Assembly: GCA_000403295.2 (NCBI GenBank)
Contig: KE159605.1
Location: forward strand, 1,273,409 to 1,337,408
Origin: Lachnospiraceae bacterium M18-1
Lineage (GTDB): Bacteria > Bacillota > Clostridia > Lachnospirales > Lachnospiraceae
Length of the DNA stretch: 64,000 nucleotides
Direction: 5' to 3'
A program made the position numbers and the translations under genes. The notes beneath the pieces are model-generated. The model had not been told where the DNA came from. It saw only the letters and a list, made by a program, of their open reading frames with translations, and did no database searches. Shown piece by piece: positions 33,155 through 41,159 of the stretch; position 1 is the stretch's first letter, and each line of letters opens with the position of its first letter.

Positions 33155-33948
33155 TTCGCCGCCCTCCTATATAATTCGTTGATTAAATCTTTCAAATTTT
33201 GATTATGAATAATCATTAATTCGAGATTTTCTCCCCCATGATCTTTCGCAACCACATTGACCATATCTTTCGCTATAAATTTACTGCTTGTCAATACAGC
33301 AGTCGCACCATATCGGACCACATACGGTCTATCTGCATAGTTTTGAAATCGTCCGATGAGAGAGGCCTTATCTGCCTGCCCGAAATCTTTTAATTTTCTT
33401 TTTACGGCATTCAATGATTCGGCATATCGCAATATATCTTTCTTGGAATGATCAATAGCATCCTGCAGTCGCTGATACCCTTTTTTTCTACTCTTCGGAT
33501 CTGCCATTCCTTTTACTTCAATCACAAAAACCTCATCTTTGGGAGACTGTTTTCCATGAAGTTTAAACCCCAATACATCACTTCCAGGGGTAGACATATT
33601 ACGATTGGTTTTACGACAGTACCTAGTTCGTGGCACATAATATTTCTTTACAAATTCAATATAATCTGCAACCAGCAATTCAGAGAAATCGCCCACTCTC
33701 GTTGCCGGTCCTGGTTTTATTTTTGTATCAGGAAATACATCATTTATTAAAAATTCTTCTCTCGTCTTTCCAGTATCTTCTATGTCAAAATCCAAATCCT
33801 CCAAAGTTCGATAGTTATTTCTAAAGTGAGCCGCCCACTCATCTAATACCTCATCATTTTCTTCAGCGGCTAAATTAAGCACACTTATTACTTTTCCGTC
33901 CTTTGTATAAAGGATGTTCTCATTTTCATACCAATCAACGTATTTCAT
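33148..33948 (-). CDS. hamA: Hachiman effector nuclease HamA (DUF1837)
   Basis: 266 residues of the DUF1837 type. The PD-(D/E)XK nuclease site is visible: Glu about 90 in 'RVGDFSELLVADYI', Asp 124 in 'TPGSDVLGFKL' and Glu144-x-Lys146 in 'VFVIEVKG'. In known Hachiman systems HamA is a DNA nuclease released when HamB is activated, leading to abortive infection. All catalytic residues are present. It is the first gene of the hamAB pair, with a modest GAGG site. Confidence 0.9.
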   Translation of the reverse strand: MKYVDWYENENILYTKDGKVISVLNLAAEENDEVLDEWAAHFRNNYRTLEDLDFDIEDTGKTREEFLINDVFPDTKIKPGPATRVGDFSELLVADYIEFVKKYYVPRTRYCRKTNRNMSTPGSDVLGFKLHGKQSPKDEVFVIEVKGMADPKSRKKGYQRLQDAIDHSKKDILRYAESLNAVKRKLKDFGQADKASLIGRFQNYADRPYVVRYGATAVLTSSKFIAKDMVNVVAKDHGGENLELMIIHNQNLKDLINELYRRAAKC

Positions 33949-34019
33949 AATTAATATCCTCGTATATAATAAAAATCAATTATTACTTCAACTTCCTATT
34001 CGGTCATTGTTTTTATCAA

Positions 34020-34064
34020 TATTGTATCAAGTCTCTAGCGCGACGGCTAGTCCCAGATACAATA
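34020..34064. repeat. 45-bp palindrome between Hachiman and HEPN/MNT
   Basis: TATTGTATC (34020-34028) and GATACAATA (34056-34064) enclose a second inverted pair CTAGC / GCTAG. It lies upstream of hamA. It may be an operator or a recombination site; it is not a standard terminator because no T-run follows on either strand. Confidence 0.5.
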
Positions 34065-34088
34065 ATTCCATTACTTTTCCAGATAAAA

Positions 34089-34123
34089 GGAGTTTTGATT
34101 ATTCAATAGCCAACCAAAACTCC
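34089..34123 (-). terminator. Terminator of the HEPN/MNT operon
   Basis: Minus strand GGAGTTTTG / CAAAACTCC stem followed by TTTTAT, just after the HEPN stop codon. Confidence 0.7.
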
Positions 34124-34134
34124 AAATTCTATAT

Positions 34135-34548
34135 TTATTCAATTTTCAAATATTCACTTGCCAGTTTCAATAATCTTTCTGCTGTTTCAATTTGCTGCAC
34201 AGTTACATCTTTCGACGCAATATAAAAAGCATCATAATCACTGACATGGCGTATTTCTTCTGCCTTCACAATCTTTCTTCCCAATTCTTTCGGAAACACC
34301 TCTGTACTGATATAATTTTTATTAAAATACCCCAGCGTATCTTTATGGCGCTTAAAAGCAACTCCTTCTTTTGCAATCACTGCACTTATCGTATGATAAA
34401 TACTGTAGTATGCACGGTTATTTGCTCCTCGATATTGTCCAGCATTAAAAGTAAGATAAGCAGTATCTAAATCCTCTTTAGCCATATGCAATCGGTGCAT
34501 AGCCACATCCATCCTTGTTCCAACATCCATAGAATCAGGCTGCTTCAT
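34135..34548 (-). CDS. HEPN-domain toxin
   Basis: 137 residues. The HEPN RNase motif R-x6-H is at 45-52 ('RAYYSIYH') in the middle of an all-helical protein, as in HEPN toxins paired with MNT antitoxins. The start overlaps the end of the MNT gene by 14 bases. HEPN toxins of this kind cleave RNA or tRNA when not inhibited. A role in phage defence fits the location between Hachiman and AbiH on one side and integrases on the other. Confidence 0.87.
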   Translation of the reverse strand: MKQPDSMDVGTRMDVAMHRLHMAKEDLDTAYLTFNAGQYRGANNRAYYSIYHTISAVIAKEGVAFKRHKDTLGYFNKNYISTEVFPKELGRKIVKAEEIRHVSDYDAFYIASKDVTVQQIETAERLLKLASEYLKIE

Positions 34549-34876
34549 AAAGCATCACCCCTTCCCGCTGAACATTCTCATAAAAAGGATAAGCTTTTTC
34601 CCAATGCCTAAAATGCTCTTTATTTTTTACAACTGGCATCATCCAAATTCCATGTGCAACAATATACTCAAATCCCACTTCTGCCAGTTCATCCGAATAT
34701 TTATCTATCTCTTCGTCAGACAAATCCACTAAAATCATAATGTCTATATCTGAATCCACCGTATAATCTCCCCTAGCGTAAGAACCATATAAAATCACAT
34801 TTTTTAAATGATAACCATATATTTTTTGTATTTCAGCAAGATAATCTGATAGTAATGTCTGAATTGTCATGGGCAT
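34535..34876 (-). CDS. MNT nucleotidyltransferase antitoxin
   Basis: 113 residues of the minimal nucleotidyltransferase type: 'ILYGSYARGDYTVDSDIDIM' holds the GSYARG motif and the D-x-D pair at about 43 and 45. In known HEPN/MNT pairs the MNT protein inactivates the toxin by adding AMP or by complex formation. GGAGGAAAGCTT precedes the start. First gene of the two-gene operon. Confidence 0.88.
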   Translation of the reverse strand: MPMTIQTLLSDYLAEIQKIYGYHLKNVILYGSYARGDYTVDSDIDIMILVDLSDEEIDKYSDELAEVGFEYIVAHGIWMMPVVKNKEHFRHWEKAYPFYENVQREGVMLYEAA

Positions 34877-34976
34877 AAGCTTTCCTCCTCTCTGCCTTTT
34901 TCTAATTACAGTATAATCCTTGCTCTAAAAAAAAACAATGCATACCTCTAGTTTATTGTTATATTCCATTAATAAT

Positions 34977-35124
34977 AGTTACTTTTCACGGGTCAGGAAT
35001 GCGCATAAACTGCGCATTCCGTAAGAACATGATTCAGGAGTGAGGGGCGATTTTTGCACAGCAAAACTTAAATATCGCCCCGAATTGTTGCTATGAGCAG
35101 TCTCCCAGGCCGTGAATAGTAACT
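34977..35124. repeat. MITE-like palindromic element (148 bp)
   Basis: Outer inverted repeats AGTTACTTTTCACGG (left) and AGTTACTATTCACGG (right, inward) are flanked by AATAAT on both sides (34971-34976, 35125-35130), probably a target duplication. Inside are two strong hairpins: GGAATGCGCA / TGCGCATTCC and GGGGCGAT / ATCGCCCC. It has no coding capacity. The rest of 34877-35252 shows nothing further. Confidence 0.6.
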
Positions 35125-35252
35125 AATAATATAAACTCACAAAAGTTCGCATATAGCTTGTGTTGACTAATAGTCCACCCACCTTCCAATTACACGAATA
35201 AAGTCACCTATCCACTTATTTTCACCACATCCAATCAGTACTATTCTGTCCG

Positions 35253-35597
35253 TTATGCCACCTCTAAGGACGCATAAATGGACAAATCAGCACCAAATAA
35301 CCCCCCATTTCCACTCCCTTCATAGTAGGACACAAAATACTCCACTGCATTCTCAGGGAACATCTCCTTGAATTCTCCGTATAACTGCGCCGCAAGTGTC
35401 TTGTTGTGGGCGATTACCAGCGTCGGCTTCTGCAATTCCTGAATGACATTCGCCATCGTAAATGTCTTGCCGGAACCCGTAACCCCTAGTAAAGTCTGGA
35501 ATTGATTGCCCTCCTTGAAGCCCTTTACCAGTTCTGCAATGGCCTGCGGCTGGTCGCCTGTGGGCTTGTAGGGGGCTTGTAATTTGAACTCTGGCAT
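35253..35597 (-). pseudogene. uvrB: uvrB 5' fragment
   Basis: The first about 93 residues match the UvrB N-terminus: '[20 protein letters not shown]', Walker A '[10 protein letters not shown]', '[20 protein letters not shown]', 'AVEYFVSYY'. After that the frame continues in unrelated sequence and stops at 35253, so over 550 residues are missing and no activity is possible. The ribosome site and 5' flank are kept. It is probably a piece of host or other-element DNA left at an integration boundary next to the integrases. Confidence 0.9.
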
Positions 35598-35611
35598 ATG
35601 AAAACCTCCAA

Positions 35612-35740
35612 TTTGTGACCGAAAAAAGTTTGCCTATTCGCCCGAAATTCGTGTAATTTGAGTTTCGATTCGTGTAAAATGGGCTTGCAAAGCTGGCGAA
35701 TAAGCGTTAAAATAGCAATTACACGAATGCAGGTCACAAA
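35612..35740. repeat. Repeat-rich region next to the integrases (possible att/arm sites)
   Basis: ATTCGTGTAA occurs at 35647, 35668 and inverted at 35718, with a fourth copy at 35189. Outer inverted repeats TTTGTGACC / GGTCACAAA and CTATTCGCC-like repeats are also present. The position between the integrase terminator and the uvrB fragment suits recombinase binding sites, but this is inference. Confidence 0.4.
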
Positions 35741-35834
35741 ACCGTATTTTTGAAACGAAACAACACTGAATAACACCAACCAGTACAGATAGTATTATCC
35801 AGTCATTTGGTTTTTCATTATAACATATAAGTCA

Positions 35835-35878
35835 AAAAAAGTACAGACCAAAATCGAACTTTTGTTCTGTACTTTTTT
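35835..35878. terminator. Bidirectional terminator after the integrase
   Basis: AAAAAAGTACAGA / TCTGTACTTTTTT stem with an 18-base loop. Confidence 0.8.
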
Positions 35879-35909
35879 CATGCGATTTGATTATGCCAGT
35901 ATCTTATTT

Positions 35910-37193
35910 TCATGCGAGAAACTCACTAATTTGTTCTATATAATTATCTTCTGAAAAATCAGTACCGCTTTCACATTCTTCCTTTGGGATTACTTCATCA
36001 ATAAACGGCTGGAGATCGTCTAAGCAGTCATCAATAATTTCTGCAGTGTCTCCATAAACATCTATGGTGATAATTTCTTTCGCATGTCCCATGAGCTGTG
36101 ATACCGCTTTAGGATTGAAATTATTCTTTAATAAGATAGTACAAAAAGTGCTTCGCAAATCATGCCACCTTATATCAGGCAGTCCATTGTCCTCCAACAG
36201 CTTCTTATAATGTCTCCAGTGAAAATCCTTGCTTCTCGGACGTCCATAAGCGGAACAGCAGATATAATCCAAATCCTGAAACGTGCTTGACCTCCTTCTA
36301 CGGTTCTTCTCATACACTTTTCTTTCTTCCAGAATGGCTTCAAACACATAATCTGGTATGGGTATGGTTCGGTAGCTGGACGGCGTTTTCAATCCGATTT
36401 CCTGCTTTGTAAACGTCTTAGCCGGGAAGTCCTCGGCGGTCGTGTTTGGTTTCTTGCCTAACTGCCGCTGCACTTTCAATGTCCGATTGATATAATCTAT
36501 ATCTGAATATTTTACCCCATTGATTTCACACCGCCTCAATCCCAACAGCACTGCAAAAAGTACCTGCATATGGATTGGCGTTTCCCTGCTCGCTTCAATG
36601 AGCGTTAAAACCTGCTCCATATTCAGCGTCTTTTGTAAGTCAATGTTCCGGGTGTGATAGGCTTTCTTTTCTACCTGCTTTGGCAAAGCAACATCAATCG
36701 TCGGATTTATGGAAATGATCTTCTTATTCACAGCATACTGCATGGACGTGTTCATCACCGTTTTTACCAATCTTGCGATAGAAACGGAAGCAGCCGCTTC
36801 TTCATAATAAAGGCTCTGGATATGGCTCCGTTTGATTTCCGTCATTCTGATGTTGCCCATCGCTGGAATCACATGGTTATTCACAATATTGGAATAGGTT
36901 TCATAGGAGCCGCTTGTAATGCGTGGGCGCATTTCTTTTTCAAGCCAGAACAGCATAAAGTCTTTCACTTTTACACTGGTATATACCACATATGTGCCAG
37001 AATATAATTCGCCCAGCGTCTTGTCCCTGTCCATGTTCGCCGCTTTCTTTGTAGCAAATCCGGATTTCTGCTGTGGTATTTTTGTCCCGTCCGCATAAAT
37101 CAGAACCACACGATAGCCAAACTTATTCTTAATCGGCGTGACGTTATAAACCTTCCAGTCCACAAACTGCTGTAATTTCAAATCAAATTCCAT
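35910..37193 (-). CDS. Tyrosine recombinase / integrase (second of a tandem pair)
   Basis: 427 residues from ATG 37193 (one base after the stop of the upstream integrase gene). Tn916-type integrase: SAM-like N-terminal domain, catalytic Arg in 'LLGLRRCEINGVK', His-x-x-Arg in 'RWHDLRSTFC', 'LMGHAKEIITIDVYGD' with the Tyr nucleophile. The catalytic set is complete. It lies at the end of the integration module, before a terminator and the repeat-rich putative att region. Confidence 0.92.
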   Translation of the reverse strand: MEFDLKLQQFVDWKVYNVTPIKNKFGYRVVLIYADGTKIPQQKSGFATKKAANMDRDKTLGELYSGTYVVYTSVKVKDFMLFWLEKEMRPRITSGSYETYSNIVNNHVIPAMGNIRMTEIKRSHIQSLYYEEAAASVSIARLVKTVMNTSMQYAVNKKIISINPTIDVALPKQVEKKAYHTRNIDLQKTLNMEQVLTLIEASRETPIHMQVLFAVLLGLRRCEINGVKYSDIDYINRTLKVQRQLGKKPNTTAEDFPAKTFTKQEIGLKTPSSYRTIPIPDYVFEAILEERKVYEKNRRRRSSTFQDLDYICCSAYGRPRSKDFHWRHYKKLLEDNGLPDIRWHDLRSTFCTILLKNNFNPKAVSQLMGHAKEIITIDVYGDTAEIIDDCLDDLQPFIDEVIPKEECESGTDFSEDNYIEQISEFLA

Positions 37194-37194
37194 A

Positions 37195-38388
37195 TTACCC
37201 TGTTCCTTCCCTGCCTTCAGGAGCAAAAGCATCATTCATAAAGGCAATAATCTTTTCTTTCTCATCCATGACGTCGCAATAATATTCAAAAGTCGTATTG
37301 ACAGAACTATGTCCCAATAACCCTGATATTTTCGCAAGCGGAACACCCTGCTCCACCAAAATAGTGGCAAACATATGGCGAAGTCCATGCACGGTTACGG
37401 CAGGAAGCCCATTCCGCACACACAGCTTTGTCAAAGCATTGTTCATGGCAGACAGGCTATGTACCTTTCCATTTGCCTGACAACTGATATAATCGTTATC
37501 AATAAAAGCCTCCTGCATCTTCTCTTTATACATATCTATCTGACATTTTCTTTTCTCCAACTCCGTAATAATGACCTCCGGCACACGCAATACCCGGAAA
37601 CTGTTGGGCGTTTTAGGATCACGTTCGATTGAAATGTTTTCTTCAATCCTGCTCCTCTCTTTTATTATGGGGTTTGCAACAATCTGCCTGCTGATTTTTA
37701 CACTACGATGTTCTAAATCAAAGTCGGAAAATTTCAGTCCATAGATTTCACCTTTCCGCAGTCCGCAAAACAGTCCCAACAGAATTTCCAAATACCAGTT
37801 ATCCTTTGAAGCCGCCTGAAGGAGTATTTTTATTTTCTCCCTGCTGAGAATCACGATATTGGGTTTCTTTCGCTTATACGGCTTTGTTTCCGGCACGGGA
37901 TTCACATTGATATAGCCCTCTATGACTGCCTCTTTCATGGCAAGATTCAAAATTTCCCGTCCTTTGTTTCCTGCCGAAACACAAGCCTTTGACGTCCTCT
38001 CCAGAAGTCCGTCCAGGTATTCCACGCTGACAAATCTCATCTTTATGTCATAATCAATATTTGGGATAATCAAGTCATATAAGGCGTATGCCCCAACCAT
38101 TCTTGTTGTCGTTTCAATTCTTTTTGAAAACACTTCCTCAAACCAGTAGATAAGATAATCTTTAAAGAGGACGTCTTTATTGGATTTGCCTGAAAGCTGC
38201 TGTTTCCGCAACAGCGTATTAAATTCTTCCTCGCATTTCCGATAACTGGCCTCCGCCTCTGCCTGACTGGAAAATCCGCCTTTCTTTCCATATTTAACAA
38301 TGCCATTATCTTGCAGTGCCTTTGTACGGTGATACCATGAATTTCGTTCAAAAAAAGCAACACTCTTTTCCTGTGTTTTCTTTCCCAT
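37195..38388 (-). CDS. Tyrosine recombinase / integrase (first of a tandem pair)
   Basis: 397 residues from ATG 38388 (GCGGAGGTGATAGGA upstream; the longer frame to 38421 overlaps the excisionase). Catalytic Arg in 'LFCGLRKGEIYGLK', 'TVHGLRHMFATIL', 'LLGHSSVNTTFEYYCD' with Tyr. All catalytic residues are present. Two different integrases in one operon, each intact, suggest that both act together in excision, as seen in some large ICEs. Confidence 0.92.
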   Translation of the reverse strand: MGKKTQEKSVAFFERNSWYHRTKALQDNGIVKYGKKGGFSSQAEAEASYRKCEEEFNTLLRKQQLSGKSNKDVLFKDYLIYWFEEVFSKRIETTTRMVGAYALYDLIIPNIDYDIKMRFVSVEYLDGLLERTSKACVSAGNKGREILNLAMKEAVIEGYINVNPVPETKPYKRKKPNIVILSREKIKILLQAASKDNWYLEILLGLFCGLRKGEIYGLKFSDFDLEHRSVKISRQIVANPIIKERSRIEENISIERDPKTPNSFRVLRVPEVIITELEKRKCQIDMYKEKMQEAFIDNDYISCQANGKVHSLSAMNNALTKLCVRNGLPAVTVHGLRHMFATILVEQGVPLAKISGLLGHSSVNTTFEYYCDVMDEKEKIIAFMNDAFAPEGREGTG

Positions 38389-38407
38389 TCCTATCACCTC
38401 CGCACAT

Positions 38408-38596
38408 TTAGCTCGCTCCATTTAACCATTGATCAAATCCCTCTTTGGGAACCCGGTACAGCTTTCCTATTTTTATCACCCTGAACGGTTTCTGACTCTC
38501 ATAGGCTTCATCCAGAAATGCGTATGCCTTACTTCTGCCAATACCCAATAGCTTTTGAATGTCATCAGCGTCATAAACCTGTTTTTGTAAATTCAT
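38408..38596 (-). CDS. Excisionase-like helix-turn-helix protein
   Basis: 62 residues: 'YDADDIQKLLGIGRSKAYAF', 'LDEAYESQKPFRVIKIGKLY', 'RVPKEGFDQWL', the MerR/AlpA-like winged helix of ICE excisionases. It lies directly upstream of the integrases. The start is uncertain: the ATG at 38596 is 17 bases from GGGAGG; a GTG at 38614 lies too close to it. Confidence 0.8.
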   Translation of the reverse strand: MNLQKQVYDADDIQKLLGIGRSKAYAFLDEAYESQKPFRVIKIGKLYRVPKEGFDQWLNGAS

Positions 38597-38708
38597 GGTA
38601 TCTATATCAGTCACCTCCCGAAATACAAAAGGGACTGCTTGCTATTATCATAGCTTTACAATCCCTTCCCGTCTAATGTGCGAATTTTCAAATCGCATCC
38701 TTGACTTT

Positions 38709-39248
38709 TCAATTATCCTTGTTCTCACCGCAATACCTTTTCCTTATAAAATAATCATATCCCTGCCTGCTGTTGCAAAACATACAGGTATCTTTTAAAT
38801 TTTGATTCTTATCTGCCCTCTGGATAAAATGCTCTTTGGAATCATAAAAGGGTTTTGCACATATTGGGCATAAGCACATTAAAATCGGTTTATCCCGTTT
38901 TCTCATTCCTGTGCTGGAGCATAACGCTTTATCAACCTTTATCATTTGTTGCCTGTCCAATGTCCCGATATAATCTCCCAGTCTCTTTTTGTCCAGTGTT
39001 CGGACTTGCTCTAACAGCACAACAGAATCTTTTTCCAGACCTTGCATATCTGCCGGAACCGGGACATGCGTGGGCATTTTTGACTTTGGCCTGCTTGTAA
39101 TTGCTGCCACAATTACGGTTGGGCTGTATTGATTCCCTCTGTTATTCTGAATCACTAATACCGGACGGTATCCGCCCTGCTCACTTCCGAAAACGGGATT
39201 TAAGTCTGCATGGTAAATATCCCCTCGTCTGATTTTTCTTTCTTCCAT
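38709..39248 (-). CDS. MazF/PemK-like toxin with Cys-rich C-terminal extension
   Basis: 179 residues from ATG 39248. The first 110 residues are MazF-like: '[20 protein letters not shown]', '[11 protein letters not shown]', '[10 protein letters not shown]', '[17 protein letters not shown]'. The rest is an extra domain with '[20 protein letters not shown]' and '[20 protein letters not shown]', a likely zinc-binding HNH-like knuckle. No MazE antitoxin gene is adjacent. In ICEs this gene usually lies beside the excisionase. Target RNA cleavage is inferred from family. Confidence 0.85.
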   Translation of the reverse strand: MEERKIRRGDIYHADLNPVFGSEQGGYRPVLVIQNNRGNQYSPTVIVAAITSRPKSKMPTHVPVPADMQGLEKDSVVLLEQVRTLDKKRLGDYIGTLDRQQMIKVDKALCSSTGMRKRDKPILMCLCPICAKPFYDSKEHFIQRADKNQNLKDTCMFCNSRQGYDYFIRKRYCGENKDN

Positions 39249-39444
39249 AATAAAAATGTCCTCCATAATCTTTACTTCCTGAATCCAGTCTGATTTTTCT
39301 TTCATGGCGGAAAATATAAATTTGCAGAATACATCTTGCCTGCCGAAAAAAACTGCATTTCAGGTATGTATCAGCCGAACACAAAAGCATGGCTTTTTGA
39401 TTATTCTTAAGAATATTTTCATGTTTTGTTTCCGGCTACCACTT

Positions 39445-39813
39445 TTAGCCTGATAAGCCTATTTGTCCTCGACACCCCGGCTTATAAATTACCGCTTTTA
39501 CGGCAAACATAGGGAAGTCACCAAACGACTGGCTGCTGACCAGTTCCACAGGATTCGCACCCCTCCGGGGATCGCCCGGAGCCGCCCTCATTGGTTGCGG
39601 CGTTTTTACACCTGATGGGTATTTACGCTCGACCTGTGACTGGACGGGAGTATCATTGTCCCTGCTGCCTGTTATCGCCTTACCAGTAGCAAGCTGGCAG
39701 TTATAGCCCGGTATTTTCCGCTCCTTAAATGAGGATAGGACAGCCGCAAACCATTGTCTTTTTATCTGTGCGATTTCGATGCCTTTATCTCCATTTAGCT
39801 CATGGCGTACCTG
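39445..39813 (-). CDS. 123-codon open frame without a standard start
   Basis: Between the sigma-like gene and the MazF-like gene the minus strand is open from after a TAG at 39814 to TAA at 39445. It reads 'GDKGIEIAQIKRQWFAAVLS', 'KERKIPGYNCQLATGKAITG', 'VKTPQPMRAAPGDPRRGANP', 'VELVSSQSFGDFPMFAVKAV'. No ATG, GTG or TTG is near its beginning; the first ATG (39591) gives only 48 residues. It may be a real gene with an unusual start, the end of a frameshifted gene, or a structured non-coding region. No other gene is seen in 39306-39983. Confidence 0.35.
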   Translation of the reverse strand, partial: QVRHELNGDKGIEIAQIKRQWFAAVLSSFKERKIPGYNCQLATGKAITGSRDNDTPVQSQVERKYPSGVKTPQPMRAAPGDPRRGANPVELVSSQSFGDFPMFAVKAVIYKPGCRGQIGLSG

Positions 39814-39983
39814 CTAACGTGGCTTACGCTCATCACGATAACAACAGGAATGTATTTGATGAATGGGTATGAAATTTTCATGGTACGAACCCATTCACCA
39901 CATAAATGCAGAAAACAGGTGAAGGAATTTTTATCTCCCTCACCTGTTTCCTCACTAATCAGGCAAAACCCGAAAGTCCTTTT

Positions 39984-40460
39984 TTAATTTTTTTCAAAAA
40001 ACTTTTTCAGGCTTTGCATTGCCCCGTGGATACTGTACTCTACTGCTCTGGTTGAGCATTGCTCCCGCTCTGCGATTTCCACATAGGTCAACTCCTGAAA
40101 ATAATGCAGTATCAGCCTTTTCTTCTGTTTTTCCGGCAGTTCGTTGATTGCCTTATGTAGCTTTTCTGCCTGAAATCTGCGGAACACGATTTCTTCCATG
40201 CTGTCCGGCTTTTTCATCGCTCTCATATTCAAAGTGTTTTCCCACACCTCGGACTGCTCGATATGCCTGTCCACCACGTTAAGATATACCAAATCGCTTA
40301 ATTCAAAAGAATCAAACGTGTCATACAGCACCTTGCTGATTTCAAGTTTATGTGATACACCTTGTCCATCTTTGAATGAAACGTAATACTGGCCGTCTTT
40401 CTCGAATATCGTATAAGGATTGTACTTATCCTTTCTTCTTTTTGGGCGATTACCCTCCAT
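39984..40460 (-). CDS. Sigma-70-family regulator
   Basis: 158 residues: a short N-terminal beta region ('YNPYTIFEKDGQYYVSFKDG') and a C-terminal sigma region 4 ('AINELPEKQKKRLILHYFQE', 'LTYVEIAEREQCSTRAVEYS', 'IHGAMQSLKKFF'). TTGGAGGAAAAGAT precedes the ATG. In Clostridia ICEs this type of protein lies next to the integration module and probably controls its transcription. Confidence 0.85.
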   Translation of the reverse strand: MEGNRPKRRKDKYNPYTIFEKDGQYYVSFKDGQGVSHKLEISKVLYDTFDSFELSDLVYLNVVDRHIEQSEVWENTLNMRAMKKPDSMEEIVFRRFQAEKLHKAINELPEKQKKRLILHYFQELTYVEIAEREQCSTRAVEYSIHGAMQSLKKFFEKN

Positions 40461-40925
40461 ATCTTTTCCTCCAATCTGAATTGAGCAGGCTTTTGCCTGC
40501 GATGCTTCTTGACCATCAGGTCAAGAAGATTGCTGTGCAGCAGATAAGCTAATTCAGGTTGGAAGGCGGTGAGCGGCAACCGATGATGAATAACGCCCTG
40601 CGGCGTAATCCGGCAAAAAACGACAAAAGAAAAACCGCAAAGGCTGTCACACCTTTACGGTCTATGGAGAATTTATTTCTATTATATAGAAATTTGACCT
40701 CTACTTGCGGGGTAGAAAGCCCCCTTGTATTGGCAAGGATTTTTTTAACGGGTTTTCCTCTAATCCTTTATTTTGTATATAAAAATAGACATCATTATTT
40801 GCGGACAATAAAAATCCCTCCAAACTTCCAAAAGCGAAACCGGAGAGATTTCAAAGCATAGCAAATCAGCTCACCGAAACATCGTTTTTTTTATTCGGTG
40901 GGCTTATACCCGTAATTATATAAAA
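40461..40925. other. Intergenic region of the integration module
   Basis: Holds the terminator at 40634-40661 and, further right, an A/T-rich region with a CACCGAA / TTCGGTG hairpin (40872-40900). No gene seen. Confidence 0.5.
40634..40661 (-). terminator. Rho-independent terminator
   Basis: Minus strand ACCGTAAAGG / CCTTTGCGGT stem, followed by TTTTCTTTT. Confidence 0.75.
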
Positions 40926-40926
40926 A

Positions 40927-40971
40927 CAGAGCCGATAAATAGTGATTTCATTCACCTGTTCATCGGCTCTG
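40927..40971 (-). terminator. Terminator after the KTR gene
   Basis: Minus strand CAGAGCCGAT / ATCGGCTCTG stem (loop about 25 nt), followed by TTTTT. Confidence 0.7.
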
Positions 40972-40975
40972 CGTC

Positions 40976-41146
40976 TTATGCGTCTGGCTCATTAATAATA
41001 GTTGTTTTTAAATTTTTAATGTTAATTAGAGTCTGTTTCCTACACTTAGGACAATATAGGGGGAATTTTTTCAGAACTGTATCATCTCTAATTTTATTTC
41101 GGGTTTTATTGCCACAGACAGGACAATATAACCATTGAATCTGCAT
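40976..41146 (-). CDS. Cys-rich KTR-domain protein
   Basis: 56 residues: 'WLYCPVCGNKTRNKIRDDTV', 'LKKFPLYCPKCRKQTLINIK', the two C-x-x-C knuckles and the Lys-Thr-Arg triplet that name the family. Such proteins are common in Firmicutes conjugative transposons. A zinc-binding regulator is likely; no defined function. It lies 13 bases downstream of the XRE gene (stop at 41160). Confidence 0.8.
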   Translation of the reverse strand: MQIQWLYCPVCGNKTRNKIRDDTVLKKFPLYCPKCRKQTLINIKNLKTTIINEPDA

Positions 41147-41159
41147 ATCAAAACTCCTT

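Noticed and set aside
34020..34064. tRNA-like or terminator reading of the 45-bp palindrome
   Set aside because: No cloverleaf or CCA-like end, and no T-run on either strand.
34971..35130. CRISPR array
   Set aside because: Only inverted, not regularly spaced direct repeats; no cas genes anywhere in the window.
39400..39983. Group II intron or rRNA fragment
   Set aside because: No intron domain V pattern, no reverse transcriptase, no rRNA-like sequence recognised.
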